Source: an uncultured Prochlorococcus sp.
GTDB taxonomy: Bacteria > Cyanobacteriota > Cyanobacteriia > PCC-6307 > Cyanobiaceae
Length of the DNA: 64,000 bases
Assembly (NCBI GenBank): GCA_902573565.1
Contig: CACGKI010000001.1
Span: 106,509 to 170,508, forward strand
Direction of reading: 5' to 3'
Shown here: one piece after another, positions 47,139-57,671 of the stretch
How positions within the stretch are numbered: position 1 is the stretch's first letter
Layout: every line of letters starts with the position of its first letter
The notes under the pieces: generated by a model
Databases searched by the model: none
What the model saw: the letters and a program-made list of their open reading frames with translations, nothing else
What the model was told of the DNA's origin: nothing
Made by a program: the position numbers and the translations under genes

Positions 47139-48314
47139 TTATAAGATGCCTAGTCTATGCAGAGGTCCAGAGCCTGAAATAAGTTCAATAAAAAGCACAA
47201 GAAAAATAATCATTGCAACCCTTCCATTCCATACCTCTGAACTATTATTCCAACCCCATTGCCACTTCTCTTGGGGATAAAGTTTAACTTTTTCAGGCAA
47301 CTGAGAAGCCTCCTCTATATTGACTAAAGGCCCTTCCAAGCAGGAAATCACTAGATCACTAAGTCCTTCAATAAAAGTAGGATGCGTATTTAGAGCCTTA
47401 ACTCTCCGAAAGTTTTTAATGCCAGCCTTTTCAGCAATTTCTTTATATTCAATATCAATTTCTTGCAATGTTTCGATATGCTCTCCAACGAAACTTATGG
47501 GGACTACAATCAGATCGTTAACATTTGACCTTCCAAGATCAGCTAACACTTCTTCTGTATAAGGCTTCAACCATTCAACAGGACCAACTCTACTTTGATA
47601 AGAAAGTGTATGAGGGTTACTATACCCTAAACATTTTTCTAGCTCATTTATTATTAATAAAGAACAATCTTCAATTTGTTGTTTGTAAGGATCTCCAGCT
47701 TCCTCTACATAACTCTTAGGAACTCCATGAGCAGTAAAAAATATATGCGCTTTTGAAGGAGATTCACAAAGTGAAATTTGTTCAGAAATTAATTCTACCA
47801 TTGACTTTAAATAACCTGATTGACTGAACCAACTCCTTACACATCTCATTGGAACCTTCTTAAATTCGTCATCAGAATCTCGCAATTTTTTTAATTCCCT
47901 AAAGCTTGAACCACTAGTACTTATCGAAAAATGTGGATATAAGGGTATTACAACAACTTGATCTATGCCATCTGCTTTCATATCGGCAATAGCTGATTCG
48001 GTAAAAGGATGCCAATACCTCATAGCAATATAGGTAGTAGCATTAAATCCCTTATCCCTTAATTTAGATTGTAATTCTCTTGCTTGTTGTTCAGTTATCC
48101 TTCTAATAGGTGAACCTCCACCTATAGAGAGGTAGGCTTGTTGTGAAGTAGTACTTCTAAGCGTACTGATTAACCAAGCTAGTGGCTTTTGAAAAACAGG
48201 AAAAGGAGTTCTGATTATTTCTGGATCAGAAAAAAGATTATATAAGAATGGGCCAACATCATTAATGCGTTCAGGCCCTCCTAAATTCATTAGTAAGACG
48301 CCTATTTTATCCAT
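47139..48314 (-). CDS. hemH: Ferrochelatase with C-terminal light-harvesting-like helix
   Basis: Inserts Fe2+ into protoporphyrin IX. 391 residues: [30 protein letters not shown] at the N terminus, [24 protein letters not shown] (catalytic His) and [19 protein letters not shown]. Residues 360-391 ([16 protein letters not shown]...) are a chlorophyll a/b-binding (Hlip) motif with the E..N.R pattern, joined by a linker. This tail occurs in cyanobacterial and plastid ferrochelatases and anchors the enzyme in the thylakoid, where it may sense free chlorophyll. Confidence 0.96.
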   Translation of the reverse strand: MDKIGVLLMNLGGPERINDVGPFLYNLFSDPEIIRTPFPVFQKPLAWLISTLRSTTSQQAYLSIGGGSPIRRITEQQARELQSKLRDKGFNATTYIAMRYWHPFTESAIADMKADGIDQVVVIPLYPHFSISTSGSSFRELKKLRDSDDEFKKVPMRCVRSWFSQSGYLKSMVELISEQISLCESPSKAHIFFTAHGVPKSYVEEAGDPYKQQIEDCSLLIINELEKCLGYSNPHTLSYQSRVGPVEWLKPYTEEVLADLGRSNVNDLIVVPISFVGEHIETLQEIDIEYKEIAEKAGIKNFRRVKALNTHPTFIEGLSDLVISCLEGPLVNIEEASQLPEKVKLYPQEKWQWGWNNSSEVWNGRVAMIIFLVLFIELISGSGPLHRLGIL

Positions 48315-48379
48315 TCAAAATTTATGGAGATTGAAAATCAACATTAAAAACGTCATTATAAGGTCAATTATATAAGTAA

Positions 48380-49549
48380 ATGAACGTAATTCAGGAAATT
48401 AATAATGTCAATGATAAATTTGCTACTCAAGGCAGCAAGCTTAAAATTGAGAAAAGAGGAGATAAATTAAATATTCGTGGTTCATTACCCTCCAAGGAAG
48501 ATAAAAAAAACTTTAAAATTCAAAGAATATCTCTTGGTTTAAAGGCTGATATCTCTGGATTAGAGGAGGCCAAAAAAAAATTACAATTAATCAATTTGCA
48601 ACTGGAATTGAATCAATTTGATTGGATTAATTGGAAAAGCAACCCTTATAAAAAGCAAATAAAGGATGATTGTGAATTCCCAAATAGATTAAATCAATTT
48701 GAGGAATTTTTTTTTAAAGATAGTAAAAGTGATTTTCGAACCAGCACGAGAAAAACTACTTGGAGAAGTTCTTATAAACCGTATATAAAAAGAATCCTAA
48801 ATATTTACAATGATTATGAGAATAAAGCTTTAGAAAAAATATTTCAAAAAACACTTGAAAGTTATAAGGAAGGGAGCAGAAGTAGAAAACAATGCGCTAC
48901 ATCTCTAAGCGTTTTGGCTAAGTTTTTGGACATTAAACTACCAGAAGATTGGAAATTAAATTCTAGAGGATATGGTCTTAACAAAGCAGGATTTAGGGAT
49001 CTCCCGACAGACGATTTAATAGAAACACTTTGGGAGAAGATCCCAAACAAATCTTGGAAATTTGTTTTTGGTTTGATGGCTACATATGGATTAAGAAATC
49101 ATGAAGTATTTTTTTGTGATTTAAGTTCTCTAACTAATTTTGGGGACAAAATTATTAGAGTTTTACCTACGACTAAAACAGGGGAGCATCAAGTTTGGCC
49201 ATTCCATCCTGAATGGGTGGAAAAGTTCGAATTATCAAAACTTGGTGAAAATCCAGAACTACTACCAAATATTAAAAGAGATCTTAAAATAACAACCTTA
49301 CAGAATATTGGAAAAAAAATTACAGACCAATTTAAGCGTTACTCTTTACAAATAAAACCTTATGATCTTAGGCATGCTTGGGCAGTAAGAACAATTTTTT
49401 ATGATTTACCCGATACAGTGGCAGCTAGAATGATGGGACATTCGGTTAGTTTACATACTCAAACTTATCACCACTGGATTACTAAAAGAGATCAACAACA
49501 GGCAGTAAATAATGCACTATTAAAAGTAAAAAAAGCTAAGGATATTTAA
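48380..49549 (+). CDS. Tyrosine recombinase / phage-integrase family protein
   Basis: 389 residues. An N-terminal DNA-binding, SAM-like part (~1-215, Lys-rich) precedes a full C-terminal catalytic domain: R239 in MATYGLRNHEV, K266 in LPTTKTGEH, the box II YDLRHAWAVR (R331; Y328 where His is usual), H354 in MMGHS and nucleophile Y363 in HTQTYHHW. All required residues are present, so it should be active. It sits among housekeeping genes (hemH, cobO) with no att site or phage genes, so it looks resident and not part of a mobile element. Function may be Xer-like or unknown. Confidence 0.88.
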   Translation: MNVIQEINNVNDKFATQGSKLKIEKRGDKLNIRGSLPSKEDKKNFKIQRISLGLKADISGLEEAKKKLQLINLQLELNQFDWINWKSNPYKKQIKDDCEFPNRLNQFEEFFFKDSKSDFRTSTRKTTWRSSYKPYIKRILNIYNDYENKALEKIFQKTLESYKEGSRSRKQCATSLSVLAKFLDIKLPEDWKLNSRGYGLNKAGFRDLPTDDLIETLWEKIPNKSWKFVFGLMATYGLRNHEVFFCDLSSLTNFGDKIIRVLPTTKTGEHQVWPFHPEWVEKFELSKLGENPELLPNIKRDLKITTLQNIGKKITDQFKRYSLQIKPYDLRHAWAVRTIFYDLPDTVAARMMGHSVSLHTQTYHHWITKRDQQQAVNNALLKVKKAKDI

Positions 49550-49584
49550 AGATTTATAATCATAAGATAAAAAATTAGGTTCAT

Positions 49585-50277
49585 ATGCAAGAAAAACCTT
49601 CATCTTCCGAGAAAACATTTAACCTCGATAATCAAGCAAAAAAACTTGGAATGGGAGGAAAACTATCACCAGATAGCGATGAGGGCTCATATAAAAAAAG
49701 AATGCAGCAAAGAAAAGCTATTCAAGACGAAAGACTACAAATTAGAAAAACAAAAAAAGGATTATTGATTGTTTTTACAGGAAATGGAAAGGGCAAGACA
49801 ACTGCATCTTTAGGTATGGCTTTAAGGACGATAGGGCATGGCTATAAAGTGGCAATAATTCAATTTATAAAAGGAGGCTGGACCACTGGAGAAGAAAAAG
49901 CACTTAAGAATCTGTCTTCAAACATATCTTGGCATTCATTAGGAGAAGGATTTACTTGGGAAACACAAGACAGAATAAGAGATGAAAAATTAGTTCAAAA
50001 AGCTTGGCAACTAGCCAAAAAATACATAACGAACGAAACTTATAAACTTATCATTCTTGATGAAATTAACATTGCTACAAAACTTGGTTATATTGCACCA
50101 GAAGAAATAATCACTTTTTTAAAAAGCCTAAATAATAGAAAAAATCATATTGTTTTAACTGGAAGGGGAGCATCTGAATTAATTATCAATTACGCTGATC
50201 TAGTTACAGAAATGAAACTAATAAGTCATCCTTTTAAAGAACAAGGAATAAAAGCACAAAAGTGTGTTGAATTTTAG
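49585..50277 (+). CDS. cobO: Cob(I)alamin adenosyltransferase (CobO/BtuR)
   Basis: Adds the adenosyl group to corrinoids in B12 synthesis. 230 residues: a ~60-residue polar lead, then VFTGNGKGKTTASLGMALRTIGHGYKVAIIQFIKG (P-loop at ~70-78), LILDEINIATKLGYI (Walker B) and VLTGRGASELIINYADLVTEM. It follows the recombinase by 36 bp on the same strand. Confidence 0.94.
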   Translation: MQEKPSSSEKTFNLDNQAKKLGMGGKLSPDSDEGSYKKRMQQRKAIQDERLQIRKTKKGLLIVFTGNGKGKTTASLGMALRTIGHGYKVAIIQFIKGGWTTGEEKALKNLSSNISWHSLGEGFTWETQDRIRDEKLVQKAWQLAKKYITNETYKLIILDEINIATKLGYIAPEEIITFLKSLNNRKNHIVLTGRGASELIINYADLVTEMKLISHPFKEQGIKAQKCVEF

Positions 50278-50404
50278 TTACAGCAAATTATTATTTAAAT
50301 TTTCTTTTTGCAGGCTTAGAAATGTTTAAAGACGCAAGCAATATCTGAACAAAAAATAAATTTGGTGCATTTACTTGCTAAGGTCTTAAAAGTACTATTA
50401 TTGA

Positions 50405-51109
50405 ATGACTTACAAAAGAGTTCTCTTAAAACTTAGTGGGGAAGCACTAATGGGTGAAAAACCTTATGGTATCGATCCTGCTATAGTTCAATCAATTGCG
50501 GAGGATGTTTCAAAAGTAGTCGAAAATAATGTACAACTTGCAATAGTTGTTGGTGGTGGAAACATTTTTAGGGGGCTCAAAGGATCTGCAGATGGAATGG
50601 ATCGTGCGACGGCTGATTATGTAGGGATGCTAGCAACAGTAATGAACGCGATTTCACTTCAAGATGGTCTCGAGAGAGTAGGAGTTGCAACAAGAGTCCA
50701 AACAGCCATCGAAATGCAGGAAATTGCCGAACCCTATATTAGAAGAAGAGCCATGAGGCACCTCGAAAAAGGTAGGGTTGTAGTTTTCGGAGGTGGATGC
50801 GGAAATCCATTTTTTACAACTGATACTACAGCAGCTTTGAGGGCAGCAGAAATAAACGCTGAAGTTGTTATGAAGGCTACTAAAGTTGATGGAGTATACG
50901 ATCGTGATCCTAATCAATTTAAAGATGCAAAAAAATATTCTTCTCTTAGTTATCAACAAGTTCTTAGTGATGAAATTGCAGTAATGGACAGTACTGCGAT
51001 TGCACTTTGCAAAGATAATAATATCCCAATTATGGTTTTTGATATATTCAAGAAAGGAAACATTTCTCAAGCTGTTGCTGGTGAGCCAATAGGCTCTTTA
51101 ATTAGTTAA
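50405..51109 (+). CDS. pyrH: Uridylate kinase
   Basis: Phosphorylates UMP to UDP; hexameric, amino-acid-kinase fold. 234 residues: [89 protein letters not shown] and the C-terminal [10 protein letters not shown]. It forms a conserved pair with frr, which begins 21 bp downstream. Confidence 0.97.
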   Translation: MTYKRVLLKLSGEALMGEKPYGIDPAIVQSIAEDVSKVVENNVQLAIVVGGGNIFRGLKGSADGMDRATADYVGMLATVMNAISLQDGLERVGVATRVQTAIEMQEIAEPYIRRRAMRHLEKGRVVVFGGGCGNPFFTTDTTAALRAAEINAEVVMKATKVDGVYDRDPNQFKDAKKYSSLSYQQVLSDEIAVMDSTAIALCKDNNIPIMVFDIFKKGNISQAVAGEPIGSLIS

Positions 51110-51130
51110 AGATCATCTAATTTTTTAATT

Positions 51131-51679
51131 ATGCAAGAAAAAGAAATTCAAGAAAATATGAATAAAAGTATTGAAGCCACACAAAGAAACTTTAATACAA
51201 TTAGGACAGGCAGAGCTAATGCTTCCTTGTTAGACAGAGTAAGTGTTGAGTACTACGGAGCAGAAACACCAATCAAATCTCTTGCCACTATAAGCACTGT
51301 TGATTCGCAAACAATTTCAATACAACCTTTCGATATTTCATGTTTACAAGCGATAGAGAAATCTATTTCTATGAGTGATTTAGGTATTACTCCAAATAAT
51401 GATGGGAAAGTAATAAGAATAAATGTTCCTCCTTTAACAGAAGAAAGAAGAAAAGAATTTTGTAAATTAGCCTCTAAATATGCAGAGGAAGGAAAAGTAG
51501 CTTTGAGAAATATTAGAAGAGATGCTGTTGATAAAGAAAAAAAAGATGAAAAAGATGGACTTATTTCTATTGACGAATCGAGAGATAACCAATCAGAAAT
51601 TCAGAAAATTACTGATAAATACATTGCCTTAATAGAAACTAAATTATCTGAAAAAGAAAAGGAAATTCTAAAAGTTTGA
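51131..51679 (+). CDS. frr: Ribosome recycling factor
   Basis: Releases ribosomes from mRNA after termination, together with EF-G. 182 residues in the two-domain RRF form: helical [23 protein letters not shown], the beta domain ([30 protein letters not shown]) and the C-terminal [40 protein letters not shown]. Its stop overlaps the TTG start of the next gene by 4 bp. Confidence 0.97.
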   Translation: MQEKEIQENMNKSIEATQRNFNTIRTGRANASLLDRVSVEYYGAETPIKSLATISTVDSQTISIQPFDISCLQAIEKSISMSDLGITPNNDGKVIRINVPPLTEERRKEFCKLASKYAEEGKVALRNIRRDAVDKEKKDEKDGLISIDESRDNQSEIQKITDKYIALIETKLSEKEKEILKV

Positions 51680-52809
51680 TAGGATTTGATGTTGTAATAA
51701 TTGGTGGAGGATTATCAGGATCTTCTACTGCTCTTAACCTATCAAAGAAAGGATATTCTGTTTTAATTATCGAAAAAGAAAAATGCCGAGATTACAAACC
51801 ATGTGCAGGCGGGATGGCATCTTCGATGCAAAGATTTCTTCCTTTAGATATAAAAGATTCTATAGAATCAAAAATTAAGAATGTTGAATTCAGATGGAAA
51901 GCAACAGATAATGTAACTGCTGATCTGACTGGTGAATCCCCATTTTGGATTATTAAAAGAGAGAAGCTTGATCAATTATTACTTGATGAGTCCTTTAATA
52001 ATGGCGCTCAGATAATGAGAGCATTATTGATAGAAAAAATCATAAAAAAAAATGATAAATGGGAAATTACTTGCAATAACAAAATAAAATATATTTCAAA
52101 ATTTCTTGTGATTGCAGATGGGTCCCAATCGAAATGGGCGAGTTACTTAAATTTAGGGCCAAGAAAACCGAAATTTGCAAACACAATCTCATTAAGATTG
52201 AAAGGGTTAGGTGAAATACCTAGAGATGCAGTTAGATTTGAGTTTGGATTTATAAAATATGGTTTTGCATGGGCATTCCCCCTAAAAGAAAGCTTAAATA
52301 TTGGTTTAGGTACTTTTATTAATAATGGCCTCCTAGAAAATCAGGCTATAAATAAACAAGTAATCAGAAGCTTCGGTTTTGATGATTTTCCATACACAAC
52401 AATTAGTAAGAAACTGAGAATATGGAATGGCTTCCACTCAATTAATGGTGACAAAGTTTTAGCGGTTGGAGATGCAGCATCTCTATGTGATCCATTTTTA
52501 GCTGAAGGAATTAGACCATCTTTAATTAGCAGTTTTTACGCTGCAGAATACATAGATCAATGTCTATCAGGCAAAGTAGATGATTTAAATCTTTACACGA
52601 AAAAAATTAATAACATTTGGGGGAAATCAATGGCTTGGGGGAGGAGAATAGCCCAGGTATTTTATAGATTTCCCAGAACTGGATACCAATTAGGTGTCAA
52701 AAGAAAAACAGCACCTAAACGGATTGCTCAAATATTATCAGGAGAAATGAGTTATGAAGATATTGCGAAAAGAGTTATCAGAAGACTTTTAACAAAAAGT
52801 GGGCCTTAA
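51676..52809 (+). CDS. Geranylgeranyl reductase family FAD-dependent oxidoreductase (ChlP-like paralogue)
   Basis: 377 residues. FAD-binding [26 protein letters not shown] at ~9-34, the family's [12 protein letters not shown] and the second FAD site [33 protein letters not shown]. The substrate is isoprenoid; the enzyme could reduce a geranylgeranyl chain on chlorophyll, tocopherol or quinone. The canonical ChlP is usually a separate gene, so this is likely a paralogue. The TTG start overlaps frr by 4 bp, so translation is coupled. Confidence 0.82.
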   Translation: MIGFDVVIIGGGLSGSSTALNLSKKGYSVLIIEKEKCRDYKPCAGGMASSMQRFLPLDIKDSIESKIKNVEFRWKATDNVTADLTGESPFWIIKREKLDQLLLDESFNNGAQIMRALLIEKIIKKNDKWEITCNNKIKYISKFLVIADGSQSKWASYLNLGPRKPKFANTISLRLKGLGEIPRDAVRFEFGFIKYGFAWAFPLKESLNIGLGTFINNGLLENQAINKQVIRSFGFDDFPYTTISKKLRIWNGFHSINGDKVLAVGDAASLCDPFLAEGIRPSLISSFYAAEYIDQCLSGKVDDLNLYTKKINNIWGKSMAWGRRIAQVFYRFPRTGYQLGVKRKTAPKRIAQILSGEMSYEDIAKRVIRRLLTKSGP

Positions 52810-52836
52810 TCCAACTTTTTCAATTCAAACTTAAAT

Positions 52837-53838
52837 TTAATTGGCAGAAATTAATTTATAATTTTTATTCTCTGAATATCTCTTAAGTAGCAGCTCTTCC
52901 AATTCTTCTATGGCCTTACTGAATCCAGTGATACCCTCACTGAGCTTCTCACTCGCCATTTGATCCTCTAACATACTTAATCTGAAATCTTTTTCTTCAA
53001 ATTCGTAGTCAATAGAATTATTTATTTGGGAACTTACATCTAATTTTCTAATTAATTCTCCTTTTTCTTTTTTCAGTTCCTCAAGAAATTTCGGTGCGAT
53101 TGTTAAAAGATCGCAACCTGCTAATTCTTTTATTTCATCAAGATTTCTAAAACTCGCTCCCATTACTTCTGTCTTAAATCCCTTCTCTTTAAAGTACTTG
53201 TAAATTTGTGTAACTGAAATAACACCAGGGTCTTCAGCACCAACAAAACTAGTTTTACCAGTTTTTGCTTTATGCCAATCCAATATACGGCCAACGAATG
53301 GAGAAATTAGAGTTATCTTTGCATTGGCACAAGTTACCGCTTGGCAGAAGTTAAAAAGTAAAGTCAAGTTACACTTGATACCCTCTTTTTCCAAAATTTC
53401 AGCTGCCTTAATTCCCTCCCAAGTTGCAGCAATCTTAATCAAAATTCTTTCCTTTTCAATTCCAAAATTTTTGTAAAGATTGATCAATTTTCTCGCTTTT
53501 TCTACCGTAGCTTCGGTGTCAAAGCTCAGTCTTGCATCAACTTCTGTAGATACACGCCCTGAAATAATTTTCAATATCTCTTTTCCAAAAAATACTGAAA
53601 CTTGGTCAACAGTTTCTTTAATTAATTCAATTTCAGAGAATCCTTGGGGCAATGCATTTTCTGAACTTCCTAAAGCTTTATCAATTAATTTGACATAATC
53701 AGGGTTCTTAGCAGCAGCAAGTATTAGCGATGGATTGGTTGTCGCGTCTCTTGGTTGAAATTTTTTTATCGAATCTAAATCTCCAGTATCAGCAACAACA
53801 ACAGTCATTGAGGACAATTGTTCTAAAATTGATTTCAT
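52837..53838 (-). CDS. tal: Transaldolase
   Basis: Transfers dihydroxyacetone between sugar phosphates in the non-oxidative pentose pathway. 333 residues when started at the ATG at 53838 ([21 protein letters not shown], the standard N terminus); an upstream ATG at 53862 adds eight residues (YIYDYLD). The Schiff-base Lys lies in [24 protein letters not shown] and [18 protein letters not shown] are also visible. It is of the TalB-type length. Confidence 0.96.
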   Translation of the reverse strand: MKSILEQLSSMTVVVADTGDLDSIKKFQPRDATTNPSLILAAAKNPDYVKLIDKALGSSENALPQGFSEIELIKETVDQVSVFFGKEILKIISGRVSTEVDARLSFDTEATVEKARKLINLYKNFGIEKERILIKIAATWEGIKAAEILEKEGIKCNLTLLFNFCQAVTCANAKITLISPFVGRILDWHKAKTGKTSFVGAEDPGVISVTQIYKYFKEKGFKTEVMGASFRNLDEIKELAGCDLLTIAPKFLEELKKEKGELIRKLDVSSQINNSIDYEFEEKDFRLSMLEDQMASEKLSEGITGFSKAIEELEELLLKRYSENKNYKLISAN

Positions 53839-53878
53839 ATCTAGATAATCATATATATACATAAACTAGCTTTAATTC

Positions 53879-53894
53879 CTGATGAAATCATCAG
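53879..53894. terminator. Possible hairpin between ftsI and tal
   Basis: CTGATGA-AA-TCATCAG, a perfect 7-bp stem about 35 bp downstream of the ftsI stop (minus strand). No T-run follows, so it is uncertain as a terminator. Confidence 0.3.
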
Positions 53895-53928
53895 ATAATG
53901 AACTAAATATTTATAAAATTGAAAAATT

Positions 53929-55683
53929 TTAGGGTTTTTTAACAATCATTCCATGATCTTTAATCTTGGGAGGTATTTTTTCAATTACTATCAAACTCTC
54001 GATAATTTCTTTCGCAACTGGCACAGCAACAGTTGAACCATATGCATATGATTTAGATGGCTCATCAACGACTACAAGGACAGCATATTTTGGATCATTA
54101 ACTGGTAAAGTCGCGACAAAACTACAAACTTTCTTACTTGTATACGAACCATTTAAGGCTTTTTGAGAAGTGCCCGTTTTACCAGCTATCCTGTAACCCT
54201 CAATTTTTACTCCAGATCCACTACCTTTATCAACTACGCTCTCCATCCATTCAAGAACAGTTTTAGAAACCTCGTATGAAAAAAATTGTTTCTTTGAATT
54301 TTTATTAAATCTTTCTTTGAAAGTTGAGGTTACATGAGGAGTCACCTCAAAACCCCCATTTGCTAGTGCCGCATGAAGTTGAAGCAATTTAAGTGGCGAG
54401 ATTGAGAAACCTTTACCAAAAGAAGTTACGGCAGGCTCAATAGATTGATTTACAAATAAATCTTTTCTCTTGAGTTGGCCAGCAGTTGATTCAAATAAGT
54501 CAGTCTCTAAATTTTTATTAATTCCTAAATTTTTTAGCCAATCCCAATAAATTGTAGGGTCTAAATTTTGCATTATTTTTACCATCCCAACATTACTTGA
54601 GACTTGCAAAACTTTAGGATAGTCAATATATCCATTACCTTTTTTATCCCAATTAGAAAGCGTCCATCCTCCAACATTAATTTTTCCAATATCTTCTACT
54701 AATCCATCTTTCTGGATTACTTTTTCTTCTAAAGCTAAGGCAAGATTAATAGGTTTAAATGTTGAACCAGGCTCAAATAAATCTTGTGAATACCAACCCC
54801 TAAAGAGTTCAGAATCGTACTGCCAAAATTTATTTGGATCGTACGACGGGACTGTAACCAGGGAGAGAATCCGACCACTATTAACATCCATGACTATGGC
54901 AAATCCCTTCTTTGCTTTCCATTTACGAACTTGCTTTAATAATGCATTGAATGACGCTTTCTGTAATTTTGAATCTATAGTCAGGCCTAAACTTTTGTAA
55001 TCAGAAATAAAATCACCTGGTGCTGAATTATCCGGCAGAGGAGTTCCATCTCCTCCTCTTTTTATTAAATTACTTTTATTAAAAACTTTAATTTGATTAT
55101 CTAAATGAAGCTCTAAACCTGCTGAAGCTAAATTCTCATCATTTACAAAACCGACAAGATTAGAGTAAATCTCTCCTTGAGGGTAATATCTTTGCGAGTA
55201 TTTAAACAAATCAAGTCCGCTTATTTGAAGATTCTTAATCTTTTCTGCCTTGTCTTCGGAAATTTTATCCAAAAGCTTGATACCACCCATTTTATTATTA
55301 AATTTACTCAAGAGTATTTCACCATTTATTTCTAAGATGGGTGACAATTTTTCTGTAACTTCTTTAATACTGCGAACTCTGTTAATTGAATCACCAGGAA
55401 AATTAAAATATTTTGGATGGGCCCATAATTTATAAAGTGGTTTATCATAAGCAATTAGTCTATTATTTCTATCAACAATTGCTCTCCTTTTTTTTAGGGC
55501 ATTAGTTTTAGAAGACTGTATTAATCTAGCTTTCCTTTGCAAATCAGAGGCGTTAAAGACTTGCAATGTAACTAACTTACCAAACAAACAAAATATTAAT
55601 AATAAGCTAAAAATATAAAGAAATTTAAATCTTCTTTGATCAAGGGGAATTAGACGAACAATTTTTTTGTATTTTTTCATCAA
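53929..55683 (-). CDS. ftsI: Septal peptidoglycan transpeptidase (PBP, FtsI)
   Basis: Cross-links peptidoglycan at the division site. 584 residues: one N-terminal membrane helix (~18-42), a dimerisation domain (~60-220) and a transpeptidase domain with the catalytic SxxK in EPGSTFKPINLA, SSN in LQVSSNVGMV and KTG in RIAGKTGTSQKA. The short C terminus after the KTG is typical of class B PBPs. A small membrane protein ORF overlaps its start by 4 bp. Confidence 0.95.
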   Translation of the reverse strand: MMKKYKKIVRLIPLDQRRFKFLYIFSLLLIFCLFGKLVTLQVFNASDLQRKARLIQSSKTNALKKRRAIVDRNNRLIAYDKPLYKLWAHPKYFNFPGDSINRVRSIKEVTEKLSPILEINGEILLSKFNNKMGGIKLLDKISEDKAEKIKNLQISGLDLFKYSQRYYPQGEIYSNLVGFVNDENLASAGLELHLDNQIKVFNKSNLIKRGGDGTPLPDNSAPGDFISDYKSLGLTIDSKLQKASFNALLKQVRKWKAKKGFAIVMDVNSGRILSLVTVPSYDPNKFWQYDSELFRGWYSQDLFEPGSTFKPINLALALEEKVIQKDGLVEDIGKINVGGWTLSNWDKKGNGYIDYPKVLQVSSNVGMVKIMQNLDPTIYWDWLKNLGINKNLETDLFESTAGQLKRKDLFVNQSIEPAVTSFGKGFSISPLKLLQLHAALANGGFEVTPHVTSTFKERFNKNSKKQFFSYEVSKTVLEWMESVVDKGSGSGVKIEGYRIAGKTGTSQKALNGSYTSKKVCSFVATLPVNDPKYAVLVVVDEPSKSYAYGSTVAVPVAKEIIESLIVIEKIPPKIKDHGMIVKKP

Positions 55684-56108
55684 TATCCCCTTTGATATCT
55701 GCTATCACTAAAACCTTCAATGAAAATACTTAAAGTTTTCTTAAATAAACTTTCCTTTTTTTCTGGAAGTTTATCTAAATAGATTAAATCTTCAGGTTTA
55801 GTTTTTCTATAAATATTTCGAGACTCAAGTTCACTAATATAAAATTCCTCAATTTTAGAAATATAGTCAATGAGATTATTATTAATAAATCTTGTTTTAG
55901 ATAAGTTTTTATATGTATTTGACCATTTTCTTTGACTGTCAAAAGATAAGAAAAATAAGGTTAAAATCAATACCAAAAGAGAGATATTAATGGTGTCGAA
56001 AATTTGATGAATTAATTTAATATTAATTATTGATATTTTTTCGGAATTTTTTTTATTTTCATGTGAAACTTTTTTTTTAAAATTAAGTTGACTCCCATAA
56101 GGTTTCAT
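55680..56108 (-). CDS. Small single-pass membrane protein overlapping ftsI (FtsL candidate)
   Basis: 142 residues: a charged cytoplasmic N terminus (~1-35), one membrane helix (~38-56, NISLLVLILTLFFLSF) and a ~80-residue outer part with heptad-like spacing (KWSNTYKNLSKTRFINNNLIDYISKIEEFYISELE). FtsL in other bacteria has just this design and lies directly before ftsI. The 4-bp overlap gives translational coupling. The sequence is not clearly homologous, so FtsL is inferred from position and shape. Confidence 0.6.
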   Translation of the reverse strand: MKPYGSQLNFKKKVSHENKKNSEKISIINIKLIHQIFDTINISLLVLILTLFFLSFDSQRKWSNTYKNLSKTRFINNNLIDYISKIEEFYISELESRNIYRKTKPEDLIYLDKLPEKKESLFKKTLSIFIEGFSDSRYQRGY

Positions 56109-56193
56109 CTATGATTTATTTTTTAAATGTAAGAAGTGTTATTAATTAAATAAACATCTATTTGCTTGATTTGCAAGTAAAGAATTAAATTCT

Positions 56194-57555
56194 TTATGTC
56201 CTCAATAAGAACAAATTTAAAAAAGTCAATCCATTCCATAAAGAATGCATAATCACTGAAGAAAACAAACTCCCTGAAGCAATTCTTGTAATTCCCAATC
56301 CAATCCCGAGAACAAATAATGGCGGCATTTCTCCCAAACTTAAATGAGCTAATGCAAAGATAAAAGCTGAAACTATGATGCCCGAAATTACTCCAAAATC
56401 TCTTGAAAGAGTTGGCAGTAAAATACCGCGAAATATAATCTCCTCAAATAGGGGGGCAAATACAGTTGTTGTTAAAAATAATAGAAAAAATGAAAAGTAA
56501 TTATTATTATTAAGAACAATTTCCAGCAAAGGGTTACTTCCATTCTGATTATCGATAAGACTATTCATAATTACAGAAATCAATAAAACAAAAGGAACTA
56601 TTGTTAACCAACCTTTAATTCCCTGAATAATTGCATATTTTATTGGAAAGAAATTGAACTGCAAATAATCCTTTTTAAAAGTAAATTCTCCATTCAAAGA
56701 TTTAATTTGATAATAAACTATCCCTAGTGGAGGAATAGCCATAAAAAGATATCCAAAGAATATTTTTAAAGATTGAGACAATTCATTAGAAATATTTTTA
56801 GAAAAAAGTTCAACTAGACTGATAGAAAACAAAGGTGATACCACTTCTCCTAAAACAACAAATCCACCTGCAATTAATAAAACCATATCTATTAATTCTA
56901 AATCTAAGTATTTAATTTCTTGCCAACCAAACTTTTTCAAAGATATGGTAGTCAATAATGCTTTAAAAGCCAGAATTGAGCCAATAAGTATTGTTAAAAG
57001 TGGTATTAGTCTGATGGCTATTATTTTGAAAAACATTTTCCTTGAAAATGATTTTGTTATTAATGAACTATCGTCAAAATCAAATTTCTGGCTTAAAAGG
57101 TGATATAAAAATCTATCCTCTTTAAATAAATTAAATTTATCAGTATTTGGTTTATATGAATTATTATTGGATTTTTTTTCTATCTCATCAATGAGTAATT
57201 TAAAGTTTTTATTTTCAAAATCTTTAAATAAATTTTTATAAATTATAGGATCATTTGAGTCTGAAGAAATTATTCGAATTAATTTATTTCTTTCTGTTAG
57301 TTCATCGAATGAGACCTCAGCGAGTGCTTTATTTATTTGATCAACAGGATCATTTATGATAAAAAATTTTTTAAGATTTATAGGTATTGATTGGGCCGAC
57401 AACTCAGCAATTTCTTGCTCTTTTTGAGTTATGTCAAATGAAACAGATGGTCTATTTAAACTATCTCTTAAACCTTGCTGCCATACAAAAAAAGTTATGA
57501 CTATAGAAATAAAAGCAAAAAAGAGTTTTGACTTAGAGATATTTTTAAAAATCAT
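56194..57555 (-). CDS. CPBP family intramembrane metalloprotease (Abi/CAAX type)
   Basis: 453 residues, with ~8 membrane helices. The C-terminal ~120 carry the CPBP motifs: FAPLFEEIIFRGILLPTL (the EExxxR motif), FALAHLSLG (the His motif) and MHSLWNGLTF. A large N-terminal soluble part (~25-175) of unknown role is longer than in most family members. Likely cleaves membrane proteins or prenyl-linked substrates; target unknown. Confidence 0.85.
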   Translation of the reverse strand: MIFKNISKSKLFFAFISIVITFFVWQQGLRDSLNRPSVSFDITQKEQEIAELSAQSIPINLKKFFIINDPVDQINKALAEVSFDELTERNKLIRIISSDSNDPIIYKNLFKDFENKNFKLLIDEIEKKSNNNSYKPNTDKFNLFKEDRFLYHLLSQKFDFDDSSLITKSFSRKMFFKIIAIRLIPLLTILIGSILAFKALLTTISLKKFGWQEIKYLDLELIDMVLLIAGGFVVLGEVVSPLFSISLVELFSKNISNELSQSLKIFFGYLFMAIPPLGIVYYQIKSLNGEFTFKKDYLQFNFFPIKYAIIQGIKGWLTIVPFVLLISVIMNSLIDNQNGSNPLLEIVLNNNNYFSFFLLFLTTTVFAPLFEEIIFRGILLPTLSRDFGVISGIIVSAFIFALAHLSLGEMPPLFVLGIGLGITRIASGSLFSSVIMHSLWNGLTFLNLFLLRT

Positions 57556-57671
57556 AACTTACTATATTGTGGAAAACTATACTTAGTTATCATTGAATTT
57601 CGTGATATTTATGTATCTATTCTAATCACGCCATGAGATGATTAAATTATCTTAATTTTCAAATTTATATA

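Noticed and set aside
50654..51070. 138-codon minus-strand ORF inside pyrH
   Set aside because: Antisense to pyrH; Cys/Ser/Phe-rich low-information sequence with no motif.
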